This document shows positions 15,001 to 23,619 of a stretch of 28,691 nucleotides of DNA, piece by piece (within the stretch, counting starts at the first letter, position 1; each line of letters starts with the position of its first letter). The notes under the pieces were generated by a model. It was not told the origin of the DNA. It did no database searches and saw nothing but the letters and a program-made list of their open reading frames with translations. Source of the DNA: Apostichopus californicus (lineage: Eukaryota > Echinodermata > Holothuroidea > Aspidochirotida > Stichopodidae). The position numbers were made by a program, and so were the translations under genes. The stretch covers positions 1 to 28,691 of the forward strand of contig JAIPMN010011894.1 in assembly GCA_020650975.1 (NCBI GenBank), in the 5' to 3' direction.

Positions 15001-16714
15001 CTTTCTCTAATAATGCACACACATCATGAGATAACCTATTGTTTATTGTTGCAGGTACGACACCCCAGAGACGGGAGTTTAAGTATCCTAGATCCCTCAA
15101 CTCAACAGAGCCACACGACATGCTCATCCAAAACTTTAGAATGGTAAAGCAACTGGAGGAAGCTGCCAATGTTCAGCTCCCACCCGAGACAGAGGTTCGT
15201 TACGTTTAGTGATACAAATGCAGTCAAATTTTATCTTTTTCTTCCGATTTTTGCAAAGGCTGCTTCTTGCGCTCATCATGTTTGCTAGAATAGATATCTT
15301 CCCCTTTGAATGCTTGATACTTAGATATGAAAATCGTTACATAATGATTTAAGTCAACATTTTCTTACCGATATGACATAGAAAGTATCTATCTAATAGA
15401 AGATATGGTTAAATGTTTAGAAACTCCCTGTAACACATTTCATGATTCTCGGCCCAGGCCTAAAATGTATTTGTTAATGCATCACTTTGAGAGTCTAATA
15501 ACCCCTTCAAAAGATATTGTGTAAGGTTTCTTCAAGGACGTCTAATAACCCCTTCAAAAGATATTGTGTAAGGTTTCTTCAAGGACACTTTAGAATATAT
15601 TCTAAAATCGTTTGGGTAATCCATTGTAAACTTGTTATCAGAGACTGCAAAAATCGTACGTGCTTATTTTTATTAAAAATTAAGCTGTGTTTGAGGCACT
15701 GGCTTCATGGTATGTGAGCGCAAACTTGGCATGTCCATGCAGATACTTTCGTTGTTAAGCATCTGATGTTCGATTGAAGGGAAATTTTTCTTCTTAAATT
15801 AAAGTGGTCTTGCACATTTGTAACCTTAAGACTGTTTGATTTGAAATGGCCTATAGAATATTAACTTAAAATTTTTGTGTATTAGGTCATCCATTAACTT
15901 TGTATTAGCTGAAATGTTACCATGTTCTATTCATAGATGAAAGAGAATCTCTCTGCCATTGATGTTTCCAAGGAAGGGGACAGTCAGGAGGAGTCTCTGA
16001 ACAGTACTGCTGCATCTGACTGTATGTCAGTGGCATCAGAAATAGACATGCAGGTAAACATAGAAACCTTTACAAAGCAACGTAGTCTAAGATAACGCTC
16101 TGGAATGTGGATTCTATTCTTGTGGAGATTGAATATGTGGGGGGGAGGGGTAGGGTAATGGAGGGCATGAAAGGAGGCTCAATATGTCACAGAGAGTAAC
16201 AGCCTACAGGTTACTTTACTTTATTCGTTTGCAGAAACTTAAAATGAAATGACCAAGTTCATCTCTATAGGCTGTATCTTACATTATGTATCAAAGCAAT
16301 TTTACTTGTTTTCTCCCTAAATTAAGGAAATGGATGAGCACATCAATTATCAGAGAGTATACACATTCTGTGAAATCAGCTTCTCCTATATATCTTTAAT
16401 ATGCAGTTATGTGTTGTGTATTTTTACACTGGAGTACTGTTAAGTTATCACGGTGAGAAGAAACATCCACGAAGCTTTCGTTTATTGCTTATTAGAAGAT
16501 TAGGTGGAAACAATTTCCCTGCCAGTAAATTTACTTGATCATTTAATCAGTCTTTCTCTTATAATTTTATCAGGAACTGGAAGAAAGCAAAGAAAACTTT
16601 GTAGCACCTCGTCGAAAGGCAGTCAAGGCTAGTAAAAGACGGGATGGTAGCAAACACAGAACTCCAAAGAGCAATTCCAGGTTACCTCTCAGAGCGGCCA
16701 ACACACCAGTTTAA
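88..16714 (+). CDS. KIF11: Kinesin-5 motor protein (KIF11/Eg5), complete 26-exon gene, 1067 aa
   Basis: Plus-end-directed homotetrameric motor that slides antiparallel microtubules apart to build and hold the bipolar spindle (family knowledge). Exons: 88-146, 581-701, 1284-1381, 1625-1703, 2487-2669, 3174-3298, 4018-4175, 4404-4482, 4942-5038, 5450-5545, 6009-6097, 6774-6861, 7351-7464, 7954-8049, 8833-9040, 9452-9624, 10309-10437, 10923-11090, 11419-11499, 12159-12220, 12643-12742, 13205-13384, 13695-13917, 15055-15194, 15937-16053, 16574-16714. All introns are GT-AG and every join keeps frame; total 3204 nt. Motor domain is about residues 13-350: P-loop GQTGTGKT 95-102, switch I NAHSSRSH 218-225, switch II DLAGSE 254-259; neck about 351-375. 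The stalk (about 375-930) is rich in E/K/Q and heptad-like. The BimC box holds the TPQR CDK site at T938; a KEN motif is at 1027-1029 and SRLPLRA lies near the C-terminus. Length is close to human KIF11 (1056). The start at 88 has a good context (A at -3, G at +4). Internal stalk exons are less conserved, but their frame consistency supports them. Confidence 0.96.
7612..7623 (+). repeat. Poly-G run in KIF11 intron 13
   Basis: A run of 12 G residues in the intron between exons 13 and 14. It is a simple homopolymer and is prone to length error in sequencing. Confidence 0.8.
14411..14517 (+). repeat. Minisatellite in KIF11 intron 23
   Basis: About four or five imperfect copies of a short unit built on CTTGTATTATTTC and CAGTCTTG, in the 1137-bp intron between exons 23 and 24. 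The local open frame across it encodes only repeat-derived peptide. The rest of this intron shows nothing recognisable. Confidence 0.7.
15494..15586 (+). repeat. 47-bp tandem duplication in KIF11 intron 24
   Basis: Two adjacent copies (15494-15540 and 15541-15586) of a segment beginning TCTAATAACCCC and ending TTCAAGGAC are identical over 46 bases, which points to a recent duplication. It lies within the intron between exons 24 and 25 and touches no splice site. Confidence 0.9.
16139..16165 (+). other. Potential G-quadruplex motif in KIF11 intron 25
   Basis: Four G runs (7, 4, 3 and 3) are separated by loops of 1, 2 and 7 bases, which fits the usual G-quadruplex pattern. It is on the sense strand, so it would be present in the pre-mRNA. 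Function is unknown. Confidence 0.5.
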
Positions 16715-17410
16715 CGTCACATGCACATAATTGGTATTTTACTATAATCCTTGGGATTTTATCTTTCCATCGTGAAAGAAGACCTTACAGTATGTTGTAA
16801 AGGTCAATTTTTATGATGAGGAGCTCAAATTATGCGTGCGGGTAGGATACAATTAGAGATCGTGGGCAGTAAGTATTCAAGTGATGGTAGGAAAATAAGA
16901 TAAAGATTCTTCTCTTCTTGGTGTGGCAAAGTGGTGGATATGATTGTGAAATACTGATTTCTTGTAAAGATGTTTTAATCCAATGTTTGATAAAGACTGG
17001 CACTGTTTCAGAGCATATTCAAAAACAAATTGTTGGAGATGAATCATCATAAATCAATCAACATAATCATTTTATTTTTTACACCAGCATTCTCATCTTC
17101 CAAGTACACAATCATTTGTTCCTCAATAAGTTTAATGCTTCCAAAGTTTCCTATTTTGAATTGTGATGTACAGCTGATTAGAAGTTTATTTGTTATGTAC
17201 TAAAATACTCAACAATATTTGACTGCTTGAAACATTTATCTTCAATTCTCTGAAGTTTATCTTCAAGATTTCGAAGCTCTTTACTTTTCAGTTTAAGTGT
17301 GTTTTTGCTCGCTAGTCAATATTTCAAGCATTTGAAGTAGAGTCCTGATGGAGACAGACATGAATTGCAATGCTTTAGTCCATGCTTTAATAAAGACATG
17401 CATTATGTCA
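16715..17410 (+). other. KIF11: Probable 3' UTR of KIF11
   Basis: Follows the TAA at 16712-16714 and runs to just past the first canonical AATAAA at 17389. It is AT-rich and has no other coding signal. The exact cleavage site cannot be read from sequence; further AATAAA motifs (for example at 17632) allow a longer form. Confidence 0.6.
17389..17394 (+). promoter_or_regulatory. KIF11: Candidate KIF11 polyadenylation signal AATAAA
   Basis: First perfect AATAAA after the KIF11 stop codon, about 675 bases downstream. The setting is AT-rich, so chance occurrence is possible. Confidence 0.5.
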
Positions 17411-18455
17411 TTAACTTTGGGTCAATCATAAAAGCAACTTTCTTCTTTAATGCTGAACTTTTCATTTTATTTTCATATTTTCAAGTGTATATGCCACTTT
17501 TTGTACAGTAAAGAGTTTCAAGCAATGGATTGTAAAATACATTAAACTATGTCTCTGATAAATGAGCACAAAACTGTTAAAAGTAAGAGAAAAGACAAAT
17601 ACAACTTTGATAGATCGGCATGCAGTTAAACAATAAATAAGATACATATATTAAATAAATTAACTTACTAAGTACATTAGGTAGTTGCTAAAGCCTACTC
17701 AGTTTCGAAGTGTACAGTAGCTATAGTACAGGTGATAATTATAACACACAGTGGATATCTTTGTAACTATAAATGCATCCATATATTCTAAAACCAGATT
17801 TAAAATTGTTTATTGAAATGCTTAGGCCATACAGTCGTTCTCATGAGCACCAACACATCCACGGAAAACAATAATTTGAACTTGAACTATCATTTGATCA
17901 AACCTGAAAAACTGATCTAGTAAGGCAGCTCTAATCTTTGTTATAAAATGAAATCCAATGGATATGCATGGATAATGATAGTGTGTGTGTACCTACTCTT
18001 GTACATTAGGGCAATTCTTGTTAGAAAATGTTTCCTTTATTTTTCTCTGAACACTCTTTGTTTTATTTCAGTACATTGTCCATTTTCTATTTTTCAGTCA
18101 ACAAATTAGCTTTTAGGATGAATGTCTTTACACAACTACACCAGTCTGTGCTATTTTTAATCCCTTTTTTTGAAGTTCCTAAACATTAAAAGTATTGGTT
18201 GGGTAAAAAGGCTAATGTGTGTTACATTTTTCATACACTTTTTATAAGTCTATTTTTAATCTAGAAGAGAATGAATTAAACTTGCTGCTGAAACACTTTA
18301 TTTATGATGTGAATGTGTTGTTTACTGATTTAGTATTTTAGTCTATACTAGTCCTCCACAGCTTTATAACTATAACTCTATTGGTCTCTAGCAAAAGCAC
18401 AAGTTGAACATCACTCAACATGCTTATGATAGTCGCCAAACTGCTGTAAAATACT
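17411..18455. other. Convergent intergenic / 3' UTR region
   Basis: AT-rich sequence between the 3' ends of KIF11 and the small minus-strand gene. The left part may belong to a longer KIF11 3' UTR; the right part (about 18280-18455) is probably the 3' UTR of the small gene. I see no gene or mobile element. Confidence 0.5.
18297..18302 (-). promoter_or_regulatory. Candidate polyadenylation signal of the small minus-strand gene
   Basis: TTTATT on the + strand, that is AATAAA on the - strand, about 155 bases after the stop codon of the 107-residue gene. Its spacing fits a short 3' UTR. Confidence 0.5.
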
Positions 18456-19119
18456 TCATGGCTCAGGAATGGTACGTTTCCCTTTTTGCCGTAAGCTTGC
18501 AATATCATTCTTCATTCTAAAGATATCTTTCAGAACTCTCTCCATGACTTTTGCCTGAAAGTAAAATGAAATGAAAGATCTCATCAGAAGGCAAAATTCA
18601 TAAGGAAACAAAATAATTTAGATGGTTTCTATCATAAATACAATAAAGTTTGCTTCTTTTGCTTGGTTTGTAAATGTTCATAGCTCCCTGCCTATTGAGT
18701 CTGTTTTCATCAACTTATGATTCCTTGAAATCAATTTTGAGGGAAACTCCCAACCTTTACCATTAGACCCTCTGATGGTTAACGCTGGTGGGTGTACCAA
18801 TTATCTGTGCAAATTCTAACAGAGATCATGAGCATTCTGCAATAGTTTAAAAAAAAACTTGTTATAACATTGGACAACTTGAAAATCTGCCCACCTTTCT
18901 CTTCTTTTTTTGTAACCTTTTTTGATGAGGAGAATTAACGACCTTCTTTGGCGAAGTAGATATAAATTTGTACACATCTGGATGTGGGCCCTCAGTCATC
19001 TGTTTGGTTGATTTCTCGTGACGAAGATGCTTGCTTACTATCTTGTTGTCTGCTAAAGTTTCCTTTCCTTTTAACTGGATGCTTGGTCTTGATGGAGGAA
19101 TAAACTTTACTTTTCCCAT
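18456..19119 (-). CDS. Uncharacterised 107-aa basic protein, two coding exons
   Basis: I do not recognise this protein. Exon 1 (19119-18895, 75 codons) begins with an ATG that has an in-frame TGA upstream, and ends AAG|GTGGGC, a weak donor. Exon 2 (18554-18456) follows a good TTTCAG acceptor and ends in TGA. The phase is 0 on both sides and the frame stays open, which supports a real gene. The N-terminal 75 residues are basic and low in structure (MGKVKFIPPSRPS at the start; a K/R-rich patch QKRLQKKKRK at 66-75 that could be a nuclear or nucleolar signal; two SP pairs around 55-64). The C-terminal half looks helical (ERVLKDIFRMKNDIASLRQ), a possible short coiled coil. An alternative acceptor (CAG at 19123-19121) sits just before the ATG, so an upstream exon is possible. 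It is convergent with KIF11. A nuclear role is inference only. Confidence 0.68.
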
Positions 19120-20170
19120 GCTGTAGGCTTTATTGGTACTTCAGTGAGAATTTCTACTGAAGTAATGCATGTCCTGTTCAAAGAAATTATTTTGACAGGT
19201 AAAATACATTACCATCTGGACTGAAAAAGCAAAGACAACTTAAAGCAACGAAATATAGTGCTTCTGTCCTGTCATCAAGCTACAATCAAGGCTATGATCC
19301 TACATTAGATTCAAATTATTAAACATCTTTAAATGATGATTGTCATACCTCTAAAAACGTAACCATGAAATACACAAATTTCACCAAACATTAGCTCAAT
19401 GGTGAACTTAACATTTGAGAAAATTTTGCTATTTGCAACATCTAACTGGCTTTGCCATACATTGAAACCATGAACAAAATATATTGCCCTGTGCAAAACA
19501 CTACACCAACATAGGAATTATGGAATAAACAACATGCAGGTCTAAAATAAACCACTGAATCTCCTGATAGTTAGTATTCCTCAAAAACATGCAGTAATTG
19601 TAAACTTAAGCCCTAAAAGACTAAAGTTAGGCCCTTGAATTGGACTGTCTTACCCTTACAAATGCTCCCTCTAGTCTTACACTAAATAAAGCGTTAAATA
19701 TAGCGTTAATGCTGGGTTATCGATAACACTCTGAGAGGATATAATGCTGAGACTGAACAAGGAAAACGTGGGGATAGGTGATCTAGGTATCGGCTAAACT
19801 GACCATCTGAATTATGACATGGCCTAACGTTAAGCCAGCATAGGCCTAGAAAGGCTAGATCAGAGCCATGTATACAGTGGCTCTGGCATCGATATTGCCA
19901 GGCCCAACCGTTAGCCTAAAGTACGTCGGGTCTGAACTTGAAGCAGTGAGTACATGATTCGTTGACAGTAAGCTGGTGTATGACAGCAAACAATACAGAT
20001 ATATAAATAAATCACCAATCTACCGTGTAGGTTTGCTGCATTGAAAGCTGTGTTTGTTTGGTTTATCGATGATTTGGGATCGGATACACGAATGTCTACT
20101 CGACATAATAAGTACATGTCATGAATGTTACATGTACATCCTAGATCTAGATGTACAGCGAGCGTTACTA
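19120..20170. other. Upstream region of the small minus-strand gene, no coding signal
   Basis: Low-complexity AT-rich sequence, probably containing the 5' UTR and/or a first intron of the 107-residue gene. An 8-bp inverted repeat (19138-19145 with 19156-19163) sits just before its ATG. TAGGCCTA-like words recur around 19620-19870. I find no exon with convincing coding content. Confidence 0.4.
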
Positions 20171-20172
20171 AG

Positions 20173-20185
20173 CACGTGTCACGTG
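20173..20185. promoter_or_regulatory. Twin CACGTG E-boxes
   Basis: Two perfect CACGTG hexamers start 7 bases apart (20173-20178 and 20180-20185). CACGTG is the classic site for bHLH-zip factors of the MYC/MAX/USF/TFE type. It could belong to the promoter of the minus-strand gene about 1 kb away, but no start site is visible, so assignment is tentative. Confidence 0.4.
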
Positions 20186-20332
20186 AAAGAACTTACGCAA
20201 TATACAGCAAAGAAAAGTACGCACTTAGCAACGTAGTAGTAAGGCAAACCGTTGTATTCAGCCAATAAACGTCGTGGAAACAAGTACGCTACGCACGAAC
20301 TGTTGCTCCCTCGCACGTCACCGTAAACATGC

Positions 20333-20370
20333 ATCACCAACGCTAGCAACATGCTGCTAGCGTTGGTGAT
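20333..20370. repeat. Perfect 16-bp inverted repeat
   Basis: Arms 20333-20348 and 20355-20370 are perfect reverse complements around a 6-base spacer ACATGC. It lies in a locally GC-richer segment (about 20160-20410) that looks like promoter DNA. It would form a stable hairpin if transcribed, or a cruciform in DNA. Confidence 0.75.
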
Positions 20371-20740
20371 AGCTGACTTCTTACAGACTGTAAAGTCGTA
20401 TGTACGCAAACCTTCAAGCGCGAAAAGTAGCCGCTACTTGTGTTACTTTTATATCGCTATCTCGTTTAGTTGATTTCTCCAGTGTATCTTTAATCTCCCG
20501 ACTTTGTCAGACCAAGGGTTTAGTATGTTTGTGTTATGATCTATTCTACGAAAACACTTAAGTTTTGGTCGCCTTCTTAATTAACGAAACGATCAACCAA
20601 TCAAAAGAATATGCGCGTGCACACGCGATAGTTCGCTTCACCATCAAGTGCAGACTAACGCGCATGAAGAAGTTAAAATGTGAAAAACATACATGTGCCG
20701 GCGCGCGCATACACTGGCTTCACCTCTTTTGCGTATGAAG

Positions 20741-20748
20741 TATAAAAG
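20741..20748 (+). promoter_or_regulatory. Orphan TATA box
   Basis: TATAAAAG on the + strand, preceded by a CG-rich stretch (20610-20710) of alternating purine and pyrimidine. An AATAAA occurs at 21066, so a short transcript is conceivable, but no convincing ORF lies between them. It may simply be a chance match. Confidence 0.3.
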
Positions 20749-21612
20749 TCAGCCACTTCTGTCTGAAACTAATATCTTTGCTTTAACCCCTCATAGTACA
20801 TTGCAAATGTGAAAACCCAAGCCTTACTCTGCAATGTTTTGGCTACTGTTGTGTATTAAACAATTACAGTATAGCATAACGATGTTCCGGTACATTTTGC
20901 AGAATGGGTGAAGCGTTCTATCACAGTACACGAAGCTATGTACAATTTTCAATGCACGTTCAATAATTGCAGGAACCACTGGTTTCTATTGTGTACTTAT
21001 TGTCTCCATGGCAACTGCCTTTTTTTGTATGCGATTCACACATGTGGTTCTTTGCACTTTTGCTTAATAAATGTTGCAATATCGTGTCCCAAAAGAGGTG
21101 GAAAAATAAACAGGCAGTCATGAAATTCCTTTTCTTTCCGTATTTATTTATTTCTTGTCTGTCTCTCTCTCATTTCTAGTGTGTAGAAGAAAAAACAGAG
21201 AGCGATTTGAGAACTTGTCTGGTTCTTACAAATGGAACTGGAAGTTGACCTCGCTTAACATCCCCACATATCGTATATATATCAGGATGTTATGAATAAT
21301 CTGACAGACTAGTTTGACAAGACAGGATATTGCAGTCGATATGAAAGCTAGATGATATTTCTCAATAATCGTTTTGCCCTTTGAACGGCCTTGTACCTAA
21401 AACAATAGGTCTACTTCACCTTTTATGCCTATTGAAACATTCTGTAATGTGTTTTGTAATGCATAATACAACACAGCCCACCCCAACCCTTTCCTCCCCA
21501 ACTTTCAGTAGAACAATTATGTCAAGAATAAGAACCTTATAAACCAAAAAAAAATCAAGATGACAAACAAAGGTTTGATTGGACTGCTTTGAAATCACGT
21601 ATCACTGGCAAG

Positions 21613-21809
21613 ATGCGTCGAGCGCCCTCTCTCGACACTTTTTTCGCTCAGTTTGCCACTTCAGAGGAACAATAGGAAACCGAAAAACTTTTACGACGAA
21701 CAAAGGTTTTCAAATCTTTTGTTGTCCCTAAAAGTTTTTCGGGCTTCTATTGTTCCTCTGAAGTTGCAAACTGAGCAAAAGAAGTGTCGAGAGAGGGCGC
21801 TCGACGCAT
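21613..21809. mobile_element. Fold-back / MITE-like element, 197 bp
   Basis: Nearly the whole element is an inverted repeat: arm 21613-21704 pairs with 21716-21809 with about 90 percent identity, around an 11-base centre. The ends begin ATGCGTCGAGCG and finish with its complement. There is no ORF. I do not see a clear target-site duplication. The right end abuts the SINE array directly and shares the word GCAT with its unit boundary. The superfamily cannot be assigned. Confidence 0.75.
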
Positions 21810-22252
21810 TTTGATCTTTTGCGATTTCCTCCTTCCATTCTGAAGTTGTAATATTAGAAACGAGCATTATATCTCAACAGTTGCTGTGGCGCAGTGGTTA
21901 GTGCTCTGGACTGAGAAACACACTGTCATGAGTTCGAGCCCCAGAGACAGCATTTTGATCTTTTGCCATTTCCTCCTTCCATTCTGAAGTTGTAATATTA
22001 GAAACGAGCATTATTTCTCAACAGTTGCTGTGGCGCAGTGGTTAGTGCTCTGGACTGAGAAACACACTGTCATGAGTTCGAGCCCCAAAGACAGCATTTT
22101 GATCTTTTGCCATTTCCTCCTTCCATTCTGAAGTTGAAATATTAGAAACGAGCATTATTTCTCAACAGTTGCTGTGGCGCAGTGGTTAGTGCTCTGGACT
22201 GAGAGAGACAGACAAACACACTGTCATGAGTTCAAGACCTGGTCACCAGAGC
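21806..22252 (+). mobile_element. Three tandem tRNA-derived SINE units, 144-bp period
   Basis: Units start at 21806, 21950 and 22094, exactly 144 bases apart, and are almost identical. Each has an AT-rich leader and then a tRNA-like body (21883-21951 in unit 1). The body has a polymerase III A-box-like TGGCGCAGTGGTTAG, a B-box-like GAGTTCGAGCCCC, and terminal GCTGT/ACAGC pairing. The third unit has a short GA/CA-rich insertion and a decayed end. The anticodon arm is imperfect, so these are not functional tRNA genes. Confidence 0.75.
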
Positions 22253-22324
22253 CTTTTACTTTTCTGTTCTTTAGGACAAGCAGAAGTATAAAGATAAGAA
22301 ACGAAGTTTATTTCCTTGGGAACC

Positions 22325-22400
22325 AAAATGGTGTAATGGGTAGGTCCATCTGTGATGCTACCGATCAGCACGGTTCGATCCCTGGGTGGGTTAGTGAATT
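22325..22400 (+). mobile_element. Second type of tRNA-like (SINE head) sequence
   Basis: A-box-like TGGTGTAATGGGTAGG (22329-22344) and B-box GGTTCGATCCC (22372-22382) at tRNA spacing. The sequence differs from the 144-bp units, so it comes from a different tRNA-derived family. The cloverleaf is degenerate. Confidence 0.5.
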
Positions 22401-22440
22401 CTGTAAAAGGAGTTTGCTGGCAATCCGAAGTGGCCCATGT

Positions 22441-22611
22441 GAGTGACGCGGCACCCTCCCCCTGACAAGGTTCCCAAGCGGCCAAGGTGAGATGCGCGGC
22501 CCCCTCCCCCTGACAAGGTTCCCAAGCGGGTGAAGCGAGTTGGCTACTACCCCTCTCCCTGACAAGGTTCAGCGGAGAGGTCTCTCCTCTTCCTGACAAG
22601 GATCAGTGAAG
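22441..22611. repeat. GC-rich minisatellite, about four degenerate units
   Basis: The phrase CCCTGACAAGGTTC recurs about every 40-55 bases with CCTCCCC before it and CAAGCGG-like sequence after it; the last units decay to CCTGACAAGGATCAG. Open frames here on the - strand encode only repetitive peptide. It may be the tail of the adjoining SINE-like element. Confidence 0.65.
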
Positions 22612-22688
22612 AGAAAGTTTTATAAAAAAACCTAAGTCCAAACAACTGGATCTTTAAGTATTTGAAAAGCTTCCAATTTCAGTGTCCC

Positions 22689-22765
22689 ACCTCATGGTCT
22701 AGTGGTACAGAAAATTTTGGGCAACCCTAAGATCCCCAGTTCAATCCCAAGTTCTGCTTGTCTTT
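22689..22765 (+). mobile_element. Third tRNA-like sequence
   Basis: A-box-like TGGTCTAGTGGT (22695-22706) and B-box-like AGTTCAATCCC (22738-22748), followed by an A-rich stretch. The TGGTCTAGTGGT word is typical of some tRNA D-arms. It is probably a decayed SINE; a functional tRNA is unlikely because the stems do not pair well. Confidence 0.45.
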
Positions 22766-23600
22766 TACAAGCACAAAATAAAAGCACACGAAAAAAAGTA
22801 GAAAAATTGCATTACAAAAATGCATTCACTAATATTGTATCTATTTATTTAGACCAACCAGACAGATTAATTTAGTACTCTTACACCATTTCTTAATTTC
22901 TTAATCAATGTTGCCAGAAAAGGATAACATTTTGCTTCAAATATGTTTTACTGGTTAATGGATTATTTAACATAACTGACTCATTTCCATGCTAACTCGG
23001 TTCATTGCGAGTTAGTTAACATCCTTGCACTACCTGTCTGAAACAAGTTGACCCCATCAAAATATGTTTATAAGTAGACAAAACTTTAGAATTTACTTAA
23101 TTTAATCAGAATATTTACCCACAATTGTGCAGACACTTGGCCTTTCCTTGAAGGGCATAGAATTCAAATGCTTGCAGAAAATATCAAGATCTAAACACAC
23201 AAACAACTCCTTGGCAAAGATATTAACACGGTGAAACTGCAAGCAGTAGGGCTAGTTATTGAAAATTGTGTACAGATACTGAAGTATGGCAGCTCCATAA
23301 ATATGACTGAAAGATAGTTAACAATGTATTACATTCTAAAGGAATAACAAGTCTTGAGTCGAAAGAACTATTCAAGCCTCATAGCTTGATATGTAGGCCT
23401 AAGTGATAAATCCACAAGATATCAAACATCTCATATTTCAAAGGAGAGTAAAATCAGGGATGTGCTGTTGTTATCAAACGTGACAAACGTCCACCATTTT
23501 GGATTCAAACCATGCTTATGCACAATGAACTCAGGAGGCTGATCCAGGATTCTAACAAGAAAGCCAAGAGGCTTATCGATTTTAAAGTATACGAGAGCAC
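22766..23600. other. Intergenic, nothing recognised
   Basis: AT-rich sequence with no convincing ORF, RNA gene or repeat until the tandem array that begins near 23620. Confidence 0.5.
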
Positions 23601-23619
23601 TCAAATGTACACTGTGCAG

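Noticed and set aside
20179..20409. 76-residue minus-strand open frame over the palindrome
   Set aside because: No family resemblance, no splice continuity to neighbouring exons, and composition typical of chance frames.
20908..21123. Cysteine-containing 71-residue + strand frame after the orphan TATA box
   Set aside because: Cysteines show no regular spacing, no signal peptide pattern is clear, and an overlapping frame of equal length exists; probably chance.
21883..21951. Functional tRNA genes in the 144-bp units
   Set aside because: A- and B-boxes and the terminal pairing are present, but the anticodon stem and loop do not form properly, and the copies are embedded in a repeated SINE-like unit.
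22243..22599. 118-residue minus-strand open frame rich in W, E and G
   Set aside because: It follows the GC-rich minisatellite and SINE sequence; the repeated peptide mirrors the DNA repeat and no domain is seen.
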